From DASUAO01 sp046484625 (GTDB taxonomy: Bacteria; Actinomycetota; Acidimicrobiia; IMCC26256; PALSA-555), in assembly GCA_046484625.1 (NCBI GenBank), contig JAWOIO010000109.1, forward strand, positions 1-64,000: 64,000 nt of DNA. Reading direction: 5' to 3'. This document shows positions 43,067 to 51,351 of this stretch, piece by piece. Made by a program: the position numbers and the translations under genes. Under the pieces are notes generated by a model. The model ran no database searches. It had not been told where the DNA came from and worked only from the letters and a program-made list of their open reading frames with translations. Every line of letters begins with the position of its first letter. Position 1 is the first letter of the stretch.

Positions 43067-44222
43067 CCTCGCCGACCCGCCCGGCGCGCTCGGCCGCGTG
43101 GTCCTGGATCGCCTTGTCGATCGCCCCGGAGGCGGCATCCACGAACCGGCCCTCGGAGCCCACGATCCAGTCGTAGGACGACTGCACCGGCGCGAGCTGG
43201 CCCTGGAAGTGCGGCATCACGTACCGGGCGAACAGCTCGTAGCTCGCGCGCGTCGCCGCGGGATCGGCCCATTCGTGGCCGAAGATCAAGAACGTCCCGA
43301 AGCCCCCCGACTGCTCGACGAGCCGCTCGATCTGGCGGATCGCGTCATCGGGTGTCCCGATGATCGCGAAGCCGCTCTGGTCGCAGTAGTCGAGAATGGT
43401 CTCGACGTCCTCACCGTCGCCGACCGGGCTCGCCGGGAGGATGTGCCGGAAGTAGCGGGAGAACTCCACGATGCCGAACTCCACGTCGCGACGCGCCTGC
43501 TCCTTGGTGGTGGCGAGGTGCATCGGTCCGACGAGTCGCCACGTCGCGCGGTCGGCGCGCTGGTCGAACTCGGTGGCACGTTCCTCCATGACGTCCCAGT
43601 GAGCCGCCAGGATGTCGAACCCCATCTCGGTGGTCGCACCGATCGAGAGCAGGCCGAGGCCGTACTTCCCGGCCGCGCGCGGACCGGCCGGTGAGATCGA
43701 CGCGGCGACGGCCATCTCGATCCCGTCGGGCGAGTACGGCGCGAGCTGGAGCCGGGCGTCGTTGATCTCGAACCAGTCGGTCTTCGCGGTGACCGTCTCG
43801 CCGCGGAGCAGACGCACGACGACGTCGAGTGCCTCCTCCATCCGAGGGCGTTGCGTGTCGGCGGGGATGCCGAGCATGTGCGCGTCGGAGGTGAGCTGGC
43901 CCGGGCCACAGCCCAACATGGCGCGCCCGCGCGTGAGGTGATCGAGGAGGACGAAGCGGTCGGCGAGCAGCAGCGGGTGGTGATAGGGGAGGGAGTTCAC
44001 GCCGCTGCCGAGTCGCAGGTGGCGCGTGCGCTCGGCTGCCGTCGCGATGAACACCTCGGGTGACGCGATCAGCTCGACGCCACCCGAGTGGTGTTCGCCG
44101 ATCCACGCCTCGTCGAACCCGAGCCGGTCGAGGTGGACGAGGAGGTCGAGGTCGCGCTCGAGTGCGAGCGTGGGGTTCTGGCCGACCGCGTGGAACGGCG
44201 CGAGGAAGATGCCGAAGCGCAT
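43056..44222 (-). CDS. LLM-class flavin-dependent monooxygenase-like oxidoreductase
   Basis: A 388-aa luciferase-like protein resembling limonene or alkanal monooxygenase-type enzymes. Landmarks are MRFGIFLAPFH at the start, DRLGFDEAWIGEHHSGG near residues 32-48 (the EHH pattern of the flavin site), LGSGVNSLPYHHPLLLADR near 72-90, and GRAMLGCGPGQLTSDA near 98-113. Cofactor could be FMN or F420. It overlaps the DUF6629 gene by 11 nt at the convergent end. The gene downstream of its own start is a 2OG-type oxygenase on the same strand. Confidence 0.83.
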   Translation of the reverse strand: MRFGIFLAPFHAVGQNPTLALERDLDLLVHLDRLGFDEAWIGEHHSGGVELIASPEVFIATAAERTRHLRLGSGVNSLPYHHPLLLADRFVLLDHLTRGRAMLGCGPGQLTSDAHMLGIPADTQRPRMEEALDVVVRLLRGETVTAKTDWFEINDARLQLAPYSPDGIEMAVAASISPAGPRAAGKYGLGLLSIGATTEMGFDILAAHWDVMEERATEFDQRADRATWRLVGPMHLATTKEQARRDVEFGIVEFSRYFRHILPASPVGDGEDVETILDYCDQSGFAIIGTPDDAIRQIERLVEQSGGFGTFLIFGHEWADPAATRASYELFARYVMPHFQGQLAPVQSSYDWIVGSEGRFVDAASGAIDKAIQDHAAERAGRVGEVTA

Positions 44223-44235
44223 CAGCCGGTCCGGG

Positions 44236-44943
44236 TCAGCTCGGGAGCTGGGAGTGGATCCACGCGTCGAGGGCCGGGCCGCTCTCGAAGCTCGAGATGA
44301 GCGCGTAGCGGGTCGTCGTGCCGGGGTTGCACACCACGTGCCAGAGGCGCTGGGTGTCGACGACGAACCGTGCGCCCCGGTGCATCGGGACGTGCACCTC
44401 GGTGCTCTGGTCGGGGAGTCCGTCGGGACCCTGTTCCATGAGGACCATGTAGCTGTCGGGGTTGTGGGTGAGCTCGATCCACGAGCGCACCACCCAACCG
44501 TCGCCGTCGGGGTTGAACCGGTTGTTGTCGTCGCGGTGGAAGCTGCGCAACGACTCCTCGTAGGACTGCGGCTCGAGCCTGATCACCCGCACACGCCCGA
44601 AGTTGGCGCCGACGGCCTCGACCTCACGCACGAGCGTGGGACACCGCTCGGCGTTCTTGGTCCACTGGCCGCTCTTGTCGGGGCGCTCCTCACCCGGCTT
44701 CCAGAAGCCCTGGCAGTCGAGCTCGCCGTCGGCGGTGGCGATCGGCGCGAAGTTGGTGTCGCCGCCGCTCTTCCAGTCCATGTACTCGAGGTCGAGGAAC
44801 TCGTGCTCGGGGACCGGGGGGTCGAGGTCCCGGAGCACCGCGTACCCGCGTTCGGCGAGCACGTCGAGCCGCTGGTGCGGGGTGTCGAGGGGGATCTCGG
44901 ACGACCAGTGGGGGAGCTTCAGGTAGTTGGTGACCTGGACCAT
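44236..44943 (-). CDS. Putative 2-oxoglutarate/Fe(II) (aspartyl beta-hydroxylase-like) oxygenase
   Basis: A 235-aa soluble protein. The pattern SFHRDDNNRFN near residues 141-151 supplies a His-x-Asp, RLWHVVCNPGTTTRYALIS near 205-223 supplies a distal His and the Arg that would hold 2-oxoglutarate, and WVVRSWIELTHNP lies between. This arrangement matches jelly-roll Fe(II)/2OG oxygenases of the aspartyl/asparaginyl hydroxylase type. Substrate unknown. TACACT lies 7 nt before the ATG. It is followed by the LLM gene, 13 nt away, in a probable operon of two oxygenases. Confidence 0.6.
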   Translation of the reverse strand: MVQVTNYLKLPHWSSEIPLDTPHQRLDVLAERGYAVLRDLDPPVPEHEFLDLEYMDWKSGGDTNFAPIATADGELDCQGFWKPGEERPDKSGQWTKNAERCPTLVREVEAVGANFGRVRVIRLEPQSYEESLRSFHRDDNNRFNPDGDGWVVRSWIELTHNPDSYMVLMEQGPDGLPDQSTEVHVPMHRGARFVVDTQRLWHVVCNPGTTTRYALISSFESGPALDAWIHSQLPS

Positions 44944-44950
44944 GGCGTTC

Positions 44951-44956
44951 AGTGTA
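44951..44956 (-). promoter_or_regulatory. -10 hexamer TACACT, leaderless start
   Basis: On the minus strand TACACT plus 7 nt precedes ATG 44943. Confidence 0.5.
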
Positions 44957-45101
44957 CGGACCGGTGCCGGGATGTCATCAGGCGAGGATCGAGATGTGAC
45001 GAAGGTCCCGATCCCGGTGCCGCGACCGTGCCCCATGGCTCGAGCACCCTCGTTGCCCCGCGGCGATCGCGCCGACCCGCACGGGCGGCAGACGACGGGC
45101 C

Positions 45102-45107
45102 TAGGCT
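45102..45107 (+). promoter_or_regulatory. -10 hexamer TAGGCT, near-leaderless
   Basis: TAGGCT plus 8 nt precedes GTG 45116 of the zinc-dependent dehydrogenase. Confidence 0.5.
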
Positions 45108-45115
45108 CCCGCACC

Positions 45116-46171
45116 GTGCGAGCGGTCGTGGCGCGGAACCGGCATCTCGTCGTCGAGGACGTCCCCGAACCCGAACCGCAGGCGGGTGAGGTGCTCGTCG
45201 CCGTCCGGGCCTGCGGGATCTGCGGCTCCGACCTGCACACCCTCGAGCACTCGGAGCACCTGGTCGAGGTGGGGGCTGCGCTCGGTGTGGACACCGGCTT
45301 CGACCCGCGCCACGACTACGTCCTCGGCCACGAGTGGTGTGCCGAGGTGCTCGAAGCGGGACCGGCAGCGGGTGGCTCGGTTGCCCCGGGCGACCTCGTG
45401 GTCTCGGTCCCCTACCTCCTGCGGGGCGAGGCGATGTTGCCCCTCGGGTTCACCAACGAGGTGCCCGGCGGGTTCGCGGAGCGGATGCTGCTCACCGAGG
45501 CGCTGTGCGTCCCGGTCCCGAACGGTCTCGACCACCGGCGGGCGGCGCTCACGGAGCCGATGGCAGTCGGGCTCCACACGCTGGAACGGGCGGGTCTGGC
45601 CGACGGCGACGCCGCGGTCGTGATCGGCTGCGGACCGATCGGGCTCGCGATCATCGCCTGGCTCGTCGCACGCGGCGTCGAGCCGATCGTCGCCGGGGAC
45701 CTCTCGCCGGTGCGGCGTGTCCTCGCCGCGCAGATCGGCGCGCACGAGGTCGTCGATCCGCGCGAGGAGCCGGTGGTCGATGCATGGCGGCGCGTCGACG
45801 GGCTCCGCCCGCTCGTCGTGTTCGAGGCCGTCGGGGTGCCGGGGATGCTCGACCAGGCCGTGTTCGACGCGCCCGCGCGCAGCCGCATCGTCGTGGCCGG
45901 TGTCTGTATGCAGCCCGACACGTTCCGGCCGCTGCTCGCCGTCGTGAAGGAGCTGGACCTCCACTTCGTGTACGCGTACAGCCCCGAGGAGTTCACCGCG
46001 GCCCTGCGCGCGATCGCGGAGGGCGAGGTGGACGTCAGCCCGTTGATCACCGGTCATGTCGGCTTCGAGGGTGTGGCCGACGCCTTCACCCAGCTGCGGC
46101 GGGTGGAGGAGCACGTGAAGATCCTCGTGGAGCCCGACGGCCCGGCCCGAGCTACGGAGATCAGGCCATGA
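45116..46171 (+). CDS. Zinc-binding medium-chain alcohol dehydrogenase
   Basis: A 351-aa zinc-dependent dehydrogenase. The catalytic-zinc region RACGICGSDLHTLEHSEH lies near 31-48 (Cys34/Cys37 type pattern with His), with GHEWCAEVLEAG near 74-85. The nucleotide-binding motif GCGPIGLAIIAWLVARG lies near 175-191. There is no obvious four-Cys structural zinc lobe. Substrate probably an alcohol or polyol. It is followed with ATGA overlap by a truncated SDR, so an operon of two dehydrogenases once existed here. Confidence 0.85.
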   Translation: MRAVVARNRHLVVEDVPEPEPQAGEVLVAVRACGICGSDLHTLEHSEHLVEVGAALGVDTGFDPRHDYVLGHEWCAEVLEAGPAAGGSVAPGDLVVSVPYLLRGEAMLPLGFTNEVPGGFAERMLLTEALCVPVPNGLDHRRAALTEPMAVGLHTLERAGLADGDAAVVIGCGPIGLAIIAWLVARGVEPIVAGDLSPVRRVLAAQIGAHEVVDPREEPVVDAWRRVDGLRPLVVFEAVGVPGMLDQAVFDAPARSRIVVAGVCMQPDTFRPLLAVVKELDLHFVYAYSPEEFTAALRAIAEGEVDVSPLITGHVGFEGVADAFTQLRRVEEHVKILVEPDGPARATEIRP

Positions 46172-46431
46172 GCGCGCGGTCGTCGCAGTCCCGTCCCGGT
46201 CGGCTCGACGACAAGGTGGCGATCGTCACCGGGTCGACCCGGGGCATCGGTCGCGCGACCGCGGTGCGTTTCGCCGAGGAGGGCGCGAAGGTGAGGATGC
46301 CGGCCTCACCGTTCTCGGCACGCTGGTTGTTGCAGAGCAACGCTGGACGTGCCGAGAAGCCGGGTCGGCCGGGGGACGCCCGGCTTCGACTTCCGGAGCC
46401 CCGGCAAGCCAGACTCGTCGCCGCACACTGA
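46168..46431 (+). pseudogene. Truncated short-chain dehydrogenase (N-terminal fragment)
   Basis: An 87-codon frame starts with ATGA overlap to the dehydrogenase gene. Residues about 13-42 are a clear SDR start (DDKVAIVTGSTRGIGRATAV). After residue 42 the protein becomes unrelated Arg/Pro-rich sequence and ends. The catalytic Ser-Tyr-Lys core is absent, and only 25 nt separate it from the next gene, so the rest of the SDR has been deleted, not frameshifted. The break coincides with an 11-bp inverted repeat. Confidence 0.75.
46312..46358. repeat. 11-bp inverted repeat with inner direct repeat
   Basis: ttctcggcacg (46312-46322) is followed by its exact complement cgtgccgagaa (46348-46358). The loop carries the direct repeat acgctgg at 46320 and 46340. 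It lies at the point where SDR similarity ends, upstream of etfB. It could be a terminator, an RNA hairpin in the etfB leader, or a mobile-element scar. Confidence 0.7.
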
Positions 46432-46456
46432 CCCAGGTCGAAACGGCTGGAGCGCC

Positions 46457-47239
46457 ATGAACATCGTCGTCTGCGTCAAGCAGATCCCTGACCCCGCCAA
46501 CCCGGGCGAGCTCGACCCCGACACGCACACGCTGAAGCGTGAGGGCAAGCTCATCCTCGACGAGTCCGACAGCTACGGGGTGGAGATGGCCCTTCAGCTG
46601 GCCGACACCGCCGGTGGCGGCGAGGTCACGCTCGTCTCGATGGCGCCGGGCAGCGAGGTGTCCGGCCTCCGGACCGCGCTCGCGATGGGCGCCGCCCAGG
46701 CGATCCTCGTGTCCGACGACGCGCTGCAGGGCAGCGACGCGCTGTCGACGGCCAAGGTGCTCGCGAAGGCGATCGAGCGTGCCGGCGAGGTCGACCTCGT
46801 GCTCACCGCGACAGAGTCCACCGACGGCTACAGCGGGACCATCCCGGCCCAGGTCGCCGAGCTGCTCGGCTGGCCGTCGCTGACCTTCGCGAAGCACGTG
46901 GAGATCGCGGACGGCAAGGCCAAGATCCAGCGCCAGACCGAGGCCGGCTTCGACGAGGTCGAGGCCTCGCTCCCCGCAGTGGTGAGCGTGACCGCCGGTG
47001 TGGTCGAGCCGCGCTACCCCTCGTTCAAGGGGATCATGGCCGCGAAGAACAAGCCGGTCGACGAGGTCAAGGTCGCCGACCTCGGCCTCGCCGACGACCA
47101 GGTCGGCTGGGCCGGCGCCCGCCAGAAGATCACCGAGGTGCGCGACGCGCCGGCGCGTGAGGCCGGAGAGAAGATCGAGGACGACGGCACCGCGCACGAG
47201 CGGGTCGTCGCGTTCCTCGAGCAGCTCAAGGTCATCTAG
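46457..47239 (+). CDS. etfB: Electron transfer flavoprotein beta subunit
   Basis: EtfB (260 aa) forms a heterodimer with EtfA and carries electrons from acyl-CoA dehydrogenases to the respiratory chain; it binds AMP. The start MNIVVCVKQIPDP and the region ALAMGAAQAILVSDDALQGSDALS near residues 74-97 are typical, as is the AMP-site region TATESTDGYSGTIPAQVAELLGWP near 115-138. Length is normal. The start ATG lies downstream of a 90-nt leader holding an inverted repeat. etfA follows 56 nt later. Acyl-CoA dehydrogenase and racemase genes are elsewhere in the window. Confidence 0.93.
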   Translation: MNIVVCVKQIPDPANPGELDPDTHTLKREGKLILDESDSYGVEMALQLADTAGGGEVTLVSMAPGSEVSGLRTALAMGAAQAILVSDDALQGSDALSTAKVLAKAIERAGEVDLVLTATESTDGYSGTIPAQVAELLGWPSLTFAKHVEIADGKAKIQRQTEAGFDEVEASLPAVVSVTAGVVEPRYPSFKGIMAAKNKPVDEVKVADLGLADDQVGWAGARQKITEVRDAPAREAGEKIEDDGTAHERVVAFLEQLKVI

Positions 47240-47295
47240 TCCGCATTGACCATTCCGGCACATCGAACCACCGGAACCTGAGAGACAGGATCGAG

Positions 47296-48261
47296 ATGGG
47301 CATCCCCAAGATCGTGGTGTACGCCGAGGCCGAGGGCGACAAGCCGGCTACCAGCACCCTCGAGCTGCTCACCAAGGCGCGTGAGCTCGCCGACGCAGTG
47401 GAGTGCGTGTACGTGGGCACCAACGCCGACGCGCTCGCGGGTGCACTCGGTGAGCACGGCGCGACGAAGGTTCACGCGGTGGACCCGGGCGACGTGCTCC
47501 ACGGGATCGTCGGCGCGGCTGCCCTCGCGGGCCTCGTGGCGTCCGACGCCCCCGACGCGGTGCTGTTCGCGCAGTCCTACGACGGGCGTGACGCGATCTC
47601 CCGCCTCTCGGTCAAGCTCGACCGTCCGGTCCTCACGAACGGGACCGACCTGAAGGTCGAGGGCGACTCGATGGTCGTCGGGACAGCGATCTTCGGCGGC
47701 AACACGCTCGTCGACACGACGTTCGAGTCCGAGAAGCCCTTCCTCGCCGCGATCCGCCCGAAGTCGTTCGCGGCCGAGCCGAGCGGGGGCGCCGCGGCCG
47801 AGGTCGTGGCCCTCGACGCCGGCGATGCCGGTCGTGCCGGTGAGGCCAAGGTGCTCGAGCGACACGTCGAGGAGCGCGAAGGCCCGAAGCTCGAGGAGGC
47901 GCCCATCGTCGTCTCGGGGGGTCGCGGCATCGGGAGCGCCGAGGCCTTCGGCCCGATCGTCGACGAGCTCGCGAAGCTGCTCAACGGCGCGTCGGGTGCG
48001 TCGCGGGCGATCGTCGACGCCGGATGGGTGCCGTACTCCAAGCAGGTCGGGCAGACCGGCAAGACCGTGAAGCCCAAGCTCTACATCGCGCTCGGGATCT
48101 CCGGTGCCACCCAGCACCTCGTGGGCATGAAGGGGTCCGACACGATCCTTGCGATCAACAAGGATGGCGAGGCGCCGATCTTCTCGGTCGCCGACCTCGG
48201 CATCGTCGGCGACGTGCACAAGGTCGTCCCGAAGCTGATCGAGGCCCTGCAAGCCCGCTGA
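47296..48261 (+). CDS. etfA: Electron transfer flavoprotein alpha subunit
   Basis: EtfA (321 aa) binds FAD and pairs with EtfB. The C-terminal FAD domain shows [22 protein letters not shown] near residues 205-226, [42 protein letters not shown] (read as successive short elements near 234-275), and a final [20 protein letters not shown] near 286-305, all canonical. Length is normal for bacterial EtfA. It follows etfB in the same direction and is followed by the acetyltransferase gene after 13 nt. Confidence 0.95.
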   Translation: MGIPKIVVYAEAEGDKPATSTLELLTKARELADAVECVYVGTNADALAGALGEHGATKVHAVDPGDVLHGIVGAAALAGLVASDAPDAVLFAQSYDGRDAISRLSVKLDRPVLTNGTDLKVEGDSMVVGTAIFGGNTLVDTTFESEKPFLAAIRPKSFAAEPSGGAAAEVVALDAGDAGRAGEAKVLERHVEEREGPKLEEAPIVVSGGRGIGSAEAFGPIVDELAKLLNGASGASRAIVDAGWVPYSKQVGQTGKTVKPKLYIALGISGATQHLVGMKGSDTILAINKDGEAPIFSVADLGIVGDVHKVVPKLIEALQAR

Positions 48262-48274
48262 CCGGCAACCGACC

Positions 48275-48931
48275 ATGGGCCTCGAGATCCGCGACCTGGC
48301 CGCCGAGGACCTCCCTGCGGCCGGAGGCGTCGCGGGGCGAGCGCTCGCGGACAGCCCGACGCTGCGGTGGGCGCTCGGCCCGGACCCGCTCGCGCGGGTC
48401 GGCGGCAGCCTCGACGTCTTCGTCGGGTTCGTGGCCGCGATGCCACCACCGCAGCTGGGCGCCTTCCTCGGGAACCACGTCGTCGGGGTCGCAGCGGCGG
48501 CGGCGCCCGGAACCTGCATCGGCGCGATCGCGACCGACGAGATGCGGACGCCGCCGCAGGTGATCGGACCGAACGGCGACGAGTCGCGGAACCTCCTCGT
48601 GTGGTCGCTGTTCTGCGGGCACGACCTCGAGGAGCGGCACTGGCACGTCGGCCCCGTCTCGGTCGAGCCGGGCCTCCAGGGCGCGGGAATCGGCGGACAG
48701 CTCCTCACGGCGCTGTGCGACCGGATGGACGCCGACGGCGAGGTGGCGTGGCTCGAGACGGACAAGCCCGAGAACGTCGTGTTCTATCGGCGGCACGGCT
48801 TCGAGGTCGTCCAGGAGGTGCTCGCGCCCGATCCGGCGGTGTATCAGGCGTCCGGCGATCAGGCTTCCGGCGATCAGGCGTCCGGCGACGGGCCGTTCAC
48901 GACCTGGTTCATGCGGCGGGATCCCCGGTAG
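48275..48931 (+). CDS. GNAT family N-acetyltransferase
   Basis: A 218-aa acetyltransferase. The acetyl-CoA motif is [27 protein letters not shown] near residues 124-150, followed by [23 protein letters not shown] near 160-182, the typical end of the fold. The substrate is unknown. The C-terminal tail carries QASGD three times, encoded by a 15-bp tandem array, before a last strand ([10 protein letters not shown]) that seems part of the fold. The end overlaps the convergent RadC-like gene by 23 nt. Confidence 0.82.
   Translation: MGLEIRDLAAEDLPAAGGVAGRALADSPTLRWALGPDPLARVGGSLDVFVGFVAAMPPPQLGAFLGNHVVGVAAAAAPGTCIGAIATDEMRTPPQVIGPNGDESRNLLVWSLFCGHDLEERHWHVGPVSVEPGLQGAGIGGQLLTALCDRMDADGEVAWLETDKPENVVFYRRHGFEVVQEVLAPDPAVYQASGDQASGDQASGDGPFTTWFMRRDPR
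48844..48888. repeat. Tandem repeat, 3 x 15 bp, in acetyltransferase gene
   Basis: Three copies of tcaggc[g/t]tccggcga encode (QASGD)3 near the C-terminus of the GNAT protein. Confidence 0.92.
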
Positions 48932-49343
48932 CGCTGGCGCGCGCGGCGTCCCACATCGATCGCCAGCTCCCGCCGGCGACGAGCACGTGGTCGAAGAGCA
49001 GGACGTGCTGCTCGAGACACGCTCGCGCCAGCGCGAGGAAGCCCTCGACGTCGGCCTCGATCGCGAGCTCGCGCTCGTCGAACAGGAACGAGACCAACAC
49101 CACGGAGACCGCGTCGAGCTCCCGGGCCAGATCGACGAGCTGCCCGGCGTCGACCGGTCGGTCGCCCGCGTCGGGTCGGAGCGCGAGCCCGGTGAGCCGA
49201 CGGTCGTGGTCGAGGCAGATCACCACTTCTCCGGGCGGTGGGAGCTGGTCGTCGAGCACGGCCTGGACGAGCGTGACGACGTCGCTCGGGCGCCGGAGCT
49301 GCTTCGGGACGGTCGTGCGGGTGCAGTCGCGAGAGGTCGTCAT
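48909..49343 (-). CDS. LexA-controlled small protein, degenerate RadC/JAB-like
   Basis: A 144-aa cytosolic protein. The part near residues 38-60 (EVVICLDHDRRLTGLAL) and the C-terminal segment ALARACLEQHVLLFDHVLVAGG near 104-125 resemble the first strand and the last helix-strand of RadC/JAB domains. The JAMM metal residues (HNHPSG) are missing, as the equivalent stretch reads VVLVSFLFDE. Function unknown. A LexA box 27 nt upstream predicts SOS induction. The start ATG follows gaggag. Similarity was judged by eye, so a distinct fold remains possible. Confidence 0.5.
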   Translation of the reverse strand: MTTSRDCTRTTVPKQLRRPSDVVTLVQAVLDDQLPPPGEVVICLDHDRRLTGLALRPDAGDRPVDAGQLVDLARELDAVSVVLVSFLFDERELAIEADVEGFLALARACLEQHVLLFDHVLVAGGSWRSMWDAARASATGDPAA

Positions 49344-49370
49344 CGTGGGCTCCTCGGGAGTCGCAAGGAA

Positions 49371-49384
49371 CGAACAGGTGTTCG
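49371..49384. promoter_or_regulatory. LexA (SOS) box of RadC-like gene
   Basis: CGAACAGGTGTTCG (minus strand tcgaacacctgttcgt) matches the CGAAC-N4-GTTCG LexA operator and ends 27 nt before ATG 49343. Confidence 0.88.
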
Positions 49385-49441
49385 ATCCGGTGCGCACCAG
49401 ACCCGGTGACGCGTCCGCGTGACGGAGCCGGCCCCGTCTCG

Positions 49442-50803
49442 TCAGCCGAGCGAGGCGCCGTCCACCCACGAGCCGTGGAAGCCGAAGGGCACCCGGCGGG
49501 GTAGGTGCACGGTCGCGACAGGAGCGGCGGTGAAGTCCGTGGCGTCGATGATCCGTACGTCGCTCGCGTCGCGCGCCGCGTCGTAGACGACCGACAGGAC
49601 CCAGCCCTCGTCCTCACCGGAGTCGGGTGCGGCGGGGACGAACACCGGCTCGCCGGCTGCCCCGGCGCCGACGTCGTGCCGCTCCACGGTGCCGCGGACC
49701 AGGTCGTGCTTCCGGAGCGACCCGAGGCCGACCCAGTGCTCACCGATCCCGGCTTCGGTCGCGTACCCGTACCGGTGCACGCGTCCGACCTGGCGGTCGT
49801 CGACCCGGGGGAACTCCTGGGATGCGTCGTCGAGCAGCTCGGTCGCGACGTGTCCCGCACGCGCGTCGATCGTCCATCGCTCCAGGCGCGTACCGGTGCT
49901 CGCACCCGGTCCATAGAGCTCGGACGCGAACATGTCGGGGTACCTGACGAGGTCGAGCACGACGTTGCCATCGGCGTCGTCGTACGCGTTGAGCGGGTGG
50001 TAGACGTAGCACCGTTCGATCTCGGTCCACACGACATCGGCGTTCCCGCCGAGCCGGGGCATCACCCCGACGCGGGCGCCGTGCTCCGGGCGCCAGACGA
50101 ACGGGAACGGGCGGATCCCGAACGTCGAGACGTCGAAGACGACTGGGAGGTCGAGCCACACGACGCTCGACGCCGTGATCGCGAAGTCGTGCATCATCAC
50201 CGGCCCTGGGAGGTCGATCTCCTCGGAGCGGGTGAGCGCGCCCTTCGCGTCGATCACGTGGTAGCGCAGGTAGGGGGGAGCCAGGAAGTCGTAGCCGAAG
50301 AAGTGCATCTCGCCGGTGGAGGGGTCGATCTTCGGGTGCGCGGTGAACGCCGACGTCAGCCGGCCGTCGAAGTCGCAGGCGCCCACCGTGGAGAGGTCGG
50401 GGCGCACCTCGGTGGGCAGGCTCGACTCCACGAGGGCGTAGATCCTCCCGGCGTGCGCGACGACGTGGGTGTTGGCCTTGGCGCCGATGCCGTTGACCGC
50501 CGGGGGCGCGTCGGGAGGGGGAGGCTCACCGAGTGCCGCACATGCCTCCGTGGTCCGTACCCAGCGGTTCCGGTAGCGGGCCGCGCTGCCGGCGAGCTCG
50601 ATCCCGTGCAGCATCCCGTCGCCGAGGAACCAGTGGTACGCGGCGGGGTCGGGGTCGAGTACCGGGTTGGGCCCGTTGCGCAGCAGCAGGCCGGCCAGCC
50701 CGGGTGGGATCGCCCCGGTGACGTCGAGGTCGGCATCGTCGCGCTCGTCGCGGACCGGTGCGAAGTTGCCGACCAGGTACGGGTTGGTCTCGAGGGTGTC
50801 CAT
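49442..50803 (-). CDS. Carotenoid oxygenase (RPE65/CCD family)
   Basis: A 453-aa member of the carotenoid cleavage dioxygenase family, which splits carotenoids or related polyenes with non-heme Fe(II). The family opening YLVGNFAPVRDERDDADLDVTGAIPPGLAGLLLRNGPNP (read as segments near 9-47) is clear. The iron-binding His are in FTAHPKIDP near 164, MMHDFAIT near 212, the CYVYHPLNAYDD region near 281 and FGFHGSWVDG near 445. Product could be an apocarotenal or retinal. Two direct repeats precede the start. It faces the nitrobindin gene. Confidence 0.9.
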   Translation of the reverse strand: MDTLETNPYLVGNFAPVRDERDDADLDVTGAIPPGLAGLLLRNGPNPVLDPDPAAYHWFLGDGMLHGIELAGSAARYRNRWVRTTEACAALGEPPPPDAPPAVNGIGAKANTHVVAHAGRIYALVESSLPTEVRPDLSTVGACDFDGRLTSAFTAHPKIDPSTGEMHFFGYDFLAPPYLRYHVIDAKGALTRSEEIDLPGPVMMHDFAITASSVVWLDLPVVFDVSTFGIRPFPFVWRPEHGARVGVMPRLGGNADVVWTEIERCYVYHPLNAYDDADGNVVLDLVRYPDMFASELYGPGASTGTRLERWTIDARAGHVATELLDDASQEFPRVDDRQVGRVHRYGYATEAGIGEHWVGLGSLRKHDLVRGTVERHDVGAGAAGEPVFVPAAPDSGEDEGWVLSVVYDAARDASDVRIIDATDFTAAPVATVHLPRRVPFGFHGSWVDGASLG

Positions 50804-50809
50804 TCCAAC

Positions 50810-50848
50810 CTCTCTGTGTCGATCACGTGGCTCTCTGTGTCGATCACG
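50810..50848. promoter_or_regulatory. Two 18-bp direct repeats, 21 bp apart, in divergent promoter region
   Basis: ctctctgtgtcgatcacg occurs at 50810-50827 and again at 50831-50848, a 21-bp phase (two helix turns). It lies between the carotenoid oxygenase and nitrobindin starts, which suits a shared operator for a dimeric regulator. Confidence 0.45.
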
Positions 50849-50876
50849 GGGTTCCGTGGCGTGGGAGGATCGGGTG

Positions 50877-51341
50877 ATGACAACGCTACCGGCTCCGGTC
50901 GAGCCACTGGCCTGGCTGCTCGGCACCTGGCGTGGCGAGGGGCGGGGCGAGTACCCGACGATCGACGACTTCGACTACGTCGAGGAGACGACGTTCGCGT
51001 GTCCGGGGAAGCCGTTCGTCGCCTACACGCAGCGCACTCGCACACCCGACGGCGAGCCGCTCCACGCGGAGACGGGCTACTTCCGCCCCGTCGGCGACGG
51101 GATCGTGGAGGCCGTCGTCGCGGAGCCGATCGGCGTCGTCGAGGTGTACGAGGGGCGCGTCGTGGGGCAGCGCCTCGAGCTCGTGAGCACGCTCGTCGCG
51201 TGCACCCCCACCGCCAAGGACGTCTCCGGCGTGCGACGGCTGCTCCGACTCGACGACGACATCCTCCATGTCCGCCTCGAGATGCAGGCCGTCGGCATCC
51301 CGATGCAGCTGCACCTCGAGGCGGGTCTGCGACGCGACTGA
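50877..51341 (+). CDS. Nitrobindin-like heme-binding protein
   Basis: A 154-aa beta-barrel protein of the nitrobindin/THAP4-like family (formerly DUF1794), which binds ferric heme and isomerises peroxynitrite. The family motif LAWLLGTWRGEGRGEYP lies near residues 11-27 and ETGYFRPVGDGIVEAVVAEP near 63-82. The proximal heme His lies in LHLEAGLRRD at the C-terminus (near 146). Start ATG 50877 could also be GTG 50874. It is divergent from the carotenoid oxygenase gene with two direct repeats between them. Confidence 0.85.
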   Translation: MTTLPAPVEPLAWLLGTWRGEGRGEYPTIDDFDYVEETTFACPGKPFVAYTQRTRTPDGEPLHAETGYFRPVGDGIVEAVVAEPIGVVEVYEGRVVGQRLELVSTLVACTPTAKDVSGVRRLLRLDDDILHVRLEMQAVGIPMQLHLEAGLRRD

Positions 51342-51351
51342 AGCGATCGGC

